64,000 nucleotides of DNA. It comes from Bifidobacterium asteroides DSM 20089. GTDB taxonomy: Bacteria > Actinomycetota > Actinomycetes > Actinomycetales > Bifidobacteriaceae. This document shows, in pieces, positions 59,351 to 64,000 of the stretch. Position 1 is the first letter of the stretch. Each line of letters starts with the position of its first letter. The notes beneath the pieces are model-generated. The model saw nothing but the letters and a program-made list of their open reading frames with translations. It made no database searches and had not been told where the DNA came from. Both the position numbers and the translations under genes were made by a program. The stretch lies in assembly GCF_002715865.1 (NCBI RefSeq), contig NZ_CP017696.1:1302001-1366000 (forward strand), in the 5' to 3' direction.

Positions 59351-61150
59351 CTACTGTAGAGCTGCGATCCGATCCACGATCACCTGAGCGGCCTGAACAG
59401 CAGGCACCGCTTGCACATCCGAACCGTCGCGATTGCGGATCTCTATAGTGCCGTTGGCAATGGTGTCGCGACCGGCAATGGCGACCAGGGGCACCCCGAT
59501 CAGCTCGGCATCCTTGAACTTGACCCCGGGAGATACCTTGGGTCGGTCGTCATAGATGACCTCCACACCTCGGTCCTCCAGGTCGGCGACCAGCTTCTCG
59601 GCGGCATCGAAAGCCTCCTGCTTCTTGCCGGTAGCCACCACATGAACCACGGCAGGAGCGACAGCCTTGGGCCAGGCCAGACCCTTGTCATCGTGATGCA
59701 TCTCAGCGATGCAGGCCAGCACACGGGAAATGCCGATGCCATAGCAACCCATCCAGACCGGTACCGCCTTGCCGTTATTGTCCAGGACCTTCAGACCCAG
59801 TGCGTCAGAGTATTTCAGGCCAAGCTGGAAGACCTGGCCAATCTCCACGCCACGCTCGAAGCTGAGCGGCCCTGATCCGTCAGGACTCATGTCCCCGTGA
59901 CGGACCTCGGCGGCCTCCACCACTCCGTCGGCTTGGAAGTCACGCCCGTAAACCGCATTGGCCAAGTGCACGCCTTGAGCATCAGCCCCGGTCACCCAGG
60001 CCGAGCCAGGGGCCACATGGGCGTCAAGGTAGTAGCGGATATGGGCGGCAGACTCGGTGTCCGAACGCTGAGGGCCCAGAACACGGGGGCCAATGTATCC
60101 CTTGACCAGCTCAGGGTGTGCAGCCAGGTCGGTCTCATTGGCCTCCTCGATTTCGGCCGGGGCGAACTGGGCCTCCAACCGCTTCATGTCCACCTGGCGG
60201 TCACCCGGCAGGCCGACGGCCACCAGTTCCCGCCAGCCCTCGGGATGGTCATCATCCGCAGGGTGCTTGACGGCGACGATCAGGTTCTTCAGAGTATCGG
60301 CAGCGACCCAGTCCCGGCCGTCCTCGCGCGGGTGCAGCTGGTTGAACCGCTCTACCAGGGTGTCGATGGTGGTCGAGTCGGGGGTATCCAGCTCTTGCAT
60401 GGCGGGGATCTCAGCGTAGTCGATCGGATCGGGACGCGGGGTGGTCAACGCCTCCACGTTCCATGCCTTCCCTGAGGGAGCCAGGGCAAAGGTGTCCTCG
60501 CCTATGGGCAGCGGAGCCAGGAATTCCTCGGACTCGGATCCCCCCATGGGTCCGGAGACCGCATGGACGATTACGTACTTGACACCCAGACGCTTGAAGA
60601 TTCGTTCATAGGCGCCGCGCTCATCCTGGTAGGCCTTCCTCAGCCCCTCCTCATCCATAGTGAAGGAGTAGGCGTCCTTCATAATGAACTCGCGACCCCT
60701 GATCAGCCCGGCGCGGGGTCGGAACTCGTCGCGGTACTTGGTCTGAATCTGGTAGAGGACAACCGGCAGGTCCTTGTAGGAGGAGTACATATCCTTGACC
60801 AAAAGGGTGAACATCTCCTCATGGGTGGGAGCCAACAGGTAATCAGCGCCGTGCCTGTCCTGGAGGCGGAAGAGATTCTCACCGTACTCCTCCCAGCGGT
60901 GGGTGGCCTCGTAGGGCTCGCGAGGCAGCAGGGCCGGGAAGTGAACCTCCTGGGCGCCAATGCCGTTAATTTCCTCCCGGACCACGGCCTGGACCTTATC
61001 AAGGACTTTCAGACCCAGCGGTAGCCAGGTGAAGATGCCAGGGGCCACCTTGCGAACGTAACCGGCCCGCTGCAGGAGTTTGGCCGAGTCCACATCGGCG
61101 TCGGCCGGATCCTCCCTGAGGGTCCGCAGAAAGAGGGTTGACATGCGCAT
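59351..61150 (-). CDS. proS: Prolyl-tRNA synthetase
   Basis: This is a class II synthetase of about 599 residues if started at the ATG 61150; ATG 61165 just after GGGAGG is an alternative. The N-terminal [20 protein letters not shown], motif 2 ([20 protein letters not shown]) and motif 3 ([14 protein letters not shown]) are conserved, with the bacterial-type editing insertion between motifs 2 and 3 and an anticodon-binding C-terminal domain. It charges tRNA-Pro and edits mis-acylated Ala. Confidence 0.95.
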   Translation of the reverse strand: MRMSTLFLRTLREDPADADVDSAKLLQRAGYVRKVAPGIFTWLPLGLKVLDKVQAVVREEINGIGAQEVHFPALLPREPYEATHRWEEYGENLFRLQDRHGADYLLAPTHEEMFTLLVKDMYSSYKDLPVVLYQIQTKYRDEFRPRAGLIRGREFIMKDAYSFTMDEEGLRKAYQDERGAYERIFKRLGVKYVIVHAVSGPMGGSESEEFLAPLPIGEDTFALAPSGKAWNVEALTTPRPDPIDYAEIPAMQELDTPDSTTIDTLVERFNQLHPREDGRDWVAADTLKNLIVAVKHPADDDHPEGWRELVAVGLPGDRQVDMKRLEAQFAPAEIEEANETDLAAHPELVKGYIGPRVLGPQRSDTESAAHIRYYLDAHVAPGSAWVTGADAQGVHLANAVYGRDFQADGVVEAAEVRHGDMSPDGSGPLSFERGVEIGQVFQLGLKYSDALGLKVLDNNGKAVPVWMGCYGIGISRVLACIAEMHHDDKGLAWPKAVAPAVVHVVATGKKQEAFDAAEKLVADLEDRGVEVIYDDRPKVSPGVKFKDAELIGVPLVAIAGRDTIANGTIEIRNRDGSDVQAVPAVQAAQVIVDRIAALQ

Positions 61151-61394
61151 GGCTTTGGTTCTCATACCTCCCAAAGATATGCGCGCAAAGGGACAAGCAG
61201 CCATAGAAGGTGACCTGTGACAATTTGCCGAAGGGGAGCCAGAAATCTGGGAATTATTGATCGCGCTGATCATACATTTACATTGTCCTGGTGGTCACGC
61301 CTTGGAGAAGCACCGGAGGCCGGCCATGATGCCGCGGAATACGGAGACCGCATCTTCCCGGATACCGTTCATTTGCCCTGCCAAGCAGGCCGAT

Positions 61395-61423
61395 TTGACT
61401 CAAGCAGTTATCTGGTATAGAAT
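61395..61423 (+). promoter_or_regulatory. Sigma70-type promoter of the right-edge ABC operon
   Basis: TTGACT (61395-61400) and TAGAAT (61418-61423) are separated by 17 bp. A very AT-rich leader of about 45 nt without a clear Shine-Dalgarno leads to ATG 61473. Such base composition is unlike the surrounding chromosome. The rest of 61151-61394 holds no gene I can support. Confidence 0.6.
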
Positions 61424-61472
61424 TAAATATATTTTGAAATAAAATTAGTTCAAGTTTTTATTAGTTGGTTCA

Positions 61473-62258
61473 ATGGTGAATTATAAAGTAGACGTTTCCC
61501 TCTCGCACGTGTCTTTCTCCTACGGCCGCAAACAGGCGCTGTCGGATGTGTCCTTGAGCTTCGGCAACGGCGTATTCGGGCTCTTGGGTCCCAATGGTGC
61601 CGGCAAGACGACGCTGATGAATATCGTGACCACCTTGTCGCGCCCTTCCTCGGGCGTTGTGAGGATTGCCGGAGCGAATGTGCTGACAAGCGCTGGACGA
61701 CGTCGGGCCAGGAGCCGAATCGGATATTTGCCGCAATCGTTCGAGCTGATGAATGCCTCCAGCCTGATGCGCAATGTTCGGTACGCCGCATGGGCGCGCG
61801 GTCTGTCCTGGAAAGCTTCCTGTGATGCAGCGGTGTGGGCCCTGGAGCAGGTGGAATTGTCCGGGGAAGCTCACCGCCCGGTGCGCAGCCTGTCCGGTGG
61901 CATGCGTCAACGGGCGGGCATCGCGTGTGCAATTGTCGCCCGTCCCGACGTGCTTGTCTTGGACGAACCGACCGTTGGCCTTGATCCGGTGCAGCGCATT
62001 GAGGTGCGTAAATTCCTCGACGCATATGCGGACAGCCACACAGTGCTGGTGAGCACGCATTTGGTCGAGGATCTAGCCGCAATCGCCGACCGCGTGCTGG
62101 TACTCGACCACGGGCATCTGCTCCTGGACGGACGCATGGATGATCTCGCCGCCTTGGCCGATCCTGAGGACTCAATGGCATCGCCTTGGGAATCCGGTTA
62201 TCGACGGCTGCTGACGGGATCCGGACACCTGCCATTCGACCAGGGTGAGGTCTCATGA
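61473..62258 (+). CDS. ABC transporter ATP-binding protein
   Basis: This 261-residue ATPase has Walker A LLGPNGAGKTTLMNIVTTLS, signature RSLSGGMRQRAGIACAIV, Walker B VLVLDEPTVGLDPVQRI and an H-loop VSTHLVEDL. It is of the export or ABC-2 type. It is the first gene of an operon whose next gene overlaps by 4 bp (ATGA), and the AT-rich promoter just upstream drives it. The cargo is unknown. Confidence 0.92.
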   Translation: MVNYKVDVSLSHVSFSYGRKQALSDVSLSFGNGVFGLLGPNGAGKTTLMNIVTTLSRPSSGVVRIAGANVLTSAGRRRARSRIGYLPQSFELMNASSLMRNVRYAAWARGLSWKASCDAAVWALEQVELSGEAHRPVRSLSGGMRQRAGIACAIVARPDVLVLDEPTVGLDPVQRIEVRKFLDAYADSHTVLVSTHLVEDLAAIADRVLVLDHGHLLLDGRMDDLAALADPEDSMASPWESGYRRLLTGSGHLPFDQGEVS

Positions 62259-63757
62259 TGGCCCGTCTGCTCAATCCCTTGTCACCGGTGAGCTCGCTGG
62301 TGTTCTTTCTGTCAATGATGGCATATCCGGCCGCATTATCGGTGCGCAACTACGGAGTCGGCCAATCAGATGCGTCCCCGTGGGCACTGACGGATGCGGC
62401 CTTGCAGTTCGACCTGACCTGGATGCATCTGGTGACGGATGTAATCGCCTGCATGTTCGGCGCATGGAGCGCCTGGAAAGCGTGTTCCCCGCGATCCATG
62501 GTCGCGCCGCCCTGGATCGGGGGCCCGTCTGTCCGCAGATATGGCGTGCCTGTCCTCAAGGGTGCCGCATTGAGTTCCCTGGCCTATGCGGCAGGTTGTC
62601 TTCCCGCCATCGTCCAGACACTGCGGTTCACAGGCGGGTCGGTTCCCGTGGGAGCCTTGCTCATGGGTATGGCAGTGCCGGCGGCCATGTTCGCCCTCGG
62701 CTATGCGCTCGGGGCCATCATGGGCAGCCGCTGGTCCCTGGTGCCGGCCACGCTTTTGCCTGCCGCTCTGTGTTGGGGCAGCCTAGTGCTGCTGATGCCA
62801 CGCATACCCAAGGGGGATGTGTTTCCCCGAGCCTGGGGTTCGCCGCTGGCCGTGGCGATGCCGGTGATGGACACGGGCATCGGTGCCGAGCCGGGACTCA
62901 GTATCAATCCTTCAGCGGTGACAGTACGCTGGGCCTTGGCCGCAGTAGTGCTGGCCGCGTCAACAGCGGCATGCATGCTGACCGCGCACTGGTGGCGGCC
63001 TGGTCTGTCATGGATAGTCGCCCCATTGGCTGTGCTTCTTTTAGTTCCGACTGCTGCCGGGGGCCTGGTAGCCATGTCCGGCCCGGCGGAATGGCGACGA
63101 TCCGCTCCGTTCACCCCGGTGTGCAAAAGCATAGACGGCGTGCCGCTGTCAGTGTGCTCCCACCCGGATGATGGCGCCCACCTGAGACGCTACATGCGAT
63201 ATATGCGGTCGGTCGCCTCATGGTTTCCCAAAGACAGTGTGGAAGGCAGCTCGGGTCTTGTGCTTTTGCTGGGCAACGCCTTTACGCCTACGTCCCACGG
63301 CCAGACGTGGAATCTCACCGGCCAAGGCCTGGCCGAACTGGAACACTTGGGCGGCAAGAAGATACAGATAATGACCGACACAGTCACCGAACGCACTGGA
63401 CGATACAGCGACCTAGCTGATGTCACAGAGGCCATCGTGAAGGAATTCGTCCATGCTGACTGCGCGGCTACGGCACTTAAAAACGTGTATAAACAACGGA
63501 CATTGGATGACGGCGCCAGCGTGTCCGCCTTCGTGCTGGAGCAGTTGCCCCAGCGCATGAGAGAGACCGTCTACGAGTCGCTGGGCGGAGGAAGCGGATC
63601 CTCCGGGATGGGAAGCGCCCGAGGCCCTGCCGCCGATCTGCTTAACAACGCTACCAACGAAGAGTTCCATACCTACGTGCGTCGCAACCTCTCTGGGATC
63701 GAACGCTGCGCCGTCACACCGTCCGATGTCATCAATGATCTGGGGAAGAACCACTGA
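62255..63757 (+). CDS. ABC-associated membrane protein with large extracytoplasmic C-terminal domain
   Basis: This 500-residue protein has about seven hydrophobic segments in residues 1-285, then about 215 hydrophilic residues predicted outside. The outer domain opens with VCKSIDGVPLSVCSHPDDGA, a Cys-pair motif seen in actinobacterial ABC-linked membrane proteins. It continues with RYMRYMRSVASWF, a Gly/Ser-rich linker near residue 450 and further cysteines. It is probably the permease partner of the upstream ATPase; the outer domain's role is unknown. Confidence 0.75.
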   Translation: MMARLLNPLSPVSSLVFFLSMMAYPAALSVRNYGVGQSDASPWALTDAALQFDLTWMHLVTDVIACMFGAWSAWKACSPRSMVAPPWIGGPSVRRYGVPVLKGAALSSLAYAAGCLPAIVQTLRFTGGSVPVGALLMGMAVPAAMFALGYALGAIMGSRWSLVPATLLPAALCWGSLVLLMPRIPKGDVFPRAWGSPLAVAMPVMDTGIGAEPGLSINPSAVTVRWALAAVVLAASTAACMLTAHWWRPGLSWIVAPLAVLLLVPTAAGGLVAMSGPAEWRRSAPFTPVCKSIDGVPLSVCSHPDDGAHLRRYMRYMRSVASWFPKDSVEGSSGLVLLLGNAFTPTSHGQTWNLTGQGLAELEHLGGKKIQIMTDTVTERTGRYSDLADVTEAIVKEFVHADCAATALKNVYKQRTLDDGASVSAFVLEQLPQRMRETVYESLGGGSGSSGMGSARGPAADLLNNATNEEFHTYVRRNLSGIERCAVTPSDVINDLGKNH

Positions 63758-64000
63758 TGGGCGGCCGGCATCGACGTGGTTCCATGAAAGGCGGAATCTC
63801 GGTCGGATGGTTGGCTGGGCGCCGCCCATGGGCGGCCTTGGCATTCGTCGTGCTGACTGCGACCGTGCCCTTCCTGCTCGCCTCCGCCTCCGCTGGCGCT
63901 ACCGGCGGGGAGATCTATGCCCGGCCGGCCTATTACGGGTATGTCTGCGTTCCCAATCCACATGCAGCGGTATTCAACGGCGCCGTGCACACCCAATGCC
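63757..64000 (+). CDS. Partial secreted or membrane protein, third gene of the ABC operon
   Basis: The ATG shares one base with the preceding stop codon (TGATG), and the gene runs off the window after about 81 codons. The visible part has a basic N-terminus (GRHRRGSMKGG), one hydrophobic segment (ALAFVVLTATVPFLLASASA) that fits a signal peptide or anchor, then ARPAYYGYVCVPNPHAAVF. Family unknown. Confidence 0.7.
   Translation, partial: MGGRHRRGSMKGGISVGWLAGRRPWAALAFVVLTATVPFLLASASAGATGGEIYARPAYYGYVCVPNPHAAVFNGAVHTQC

Noticed and set aside
61151-61394. Short plus-strand frames between proS and the ABC operon
   Set aside because: Two overlapping frames look equally protein-like, neither has a ribosome site, and one runs through the promoter.

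Overview
The window looks like chromosomal DNA of a high-GC actinobacterium, most likely a Bifidobacterium. Pointers are the GC-rich coding style, luxS next to recQ, a GH42 beta-galactosidase, type III pantothenate kinase, the prfB-ftsE-ftsX-CHAP-smpB block, and GntR/ABC and peptide ABC operons of actinobacterial type. A GH28 pectinase locus and a copper nitrite-reductase-like protein would suit a bee-gut lineage such as the B. asteroides group. That assignment is inference and needs a 16S or core-gene comparison.

Layout. 1-4.1 kb: a pectin-oligomer locus (GPH-type symporter, GH28 hydrolase, divergent AraC regulator). 4.1-8.6 kb: a membrane-anchored three-cupredoxin protein with NirK-type copper ligands, facing a leaderless-looking operon of SufR-like regulator, ferredoxin and 3-methyladenine DNA glycosylase. 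8.6-13.8 kb: two MFS carriers, an SLC13/ArsB-type permease and a nucleoside hydrolase. 13.9-18.0 kb: an accessory segment with a GIY-YIG/DUF2075 helicase-like protein divergent from a MazG-like pyrophosphohydrolase, then a HAD hydrolase, an XRE regulator and a decayed stretch. 18.0-27.0 kb: housekeeping genes (dnaG, dgt, ohr, alr, GNAT, luxS, recQ). 27.1-34.8 kb: a GntR-controlled ABC operon and a complete five-gene peptide ABC importer. 35-40.6 kb: coaX, GH42, a pseudouridine synthase and glmS. 40.7-43.6 kb: a polar amino-acid ABC importer with ArgR-box-like sites. 43.8-49.8 kb: smpB, a CHAP hydrolase, ftsX, ftsE with a very long tail, and prfB. 50-59.3 kb: dapD, gltA, map, a DUF308 membrane protein, an M13 peptidase, a short SSB paralog, a gene-poor 1.1 kb gap and xthA. 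59.3-64 kb: proS, then an ABC ATPase, a permease with a large outer domain and a secreted or membrane third gene cut by the window edge.

Working together. FtsE, FtsX and the coiled-coil CHAP hydrolase form a probable divisome-gated peptidoglycan hydrolase unit. The GH28 enzyme and symporter form a small saccharide uptake unit. The copper enzyme, SufR-like sensor and ferredoxin suggest a redox or nitrogen-oxide response. The best candidates for something undescribed are the GIY-YIG/DUF2075 plus MazG-like pair, the NirK-like membrane fusion, the FtsE tail and the right-edge ABC trio. I saw no rRNA, tRNA, CRISPR array or intact insertion sequence, but I had no search tools to exclude small RNAs.
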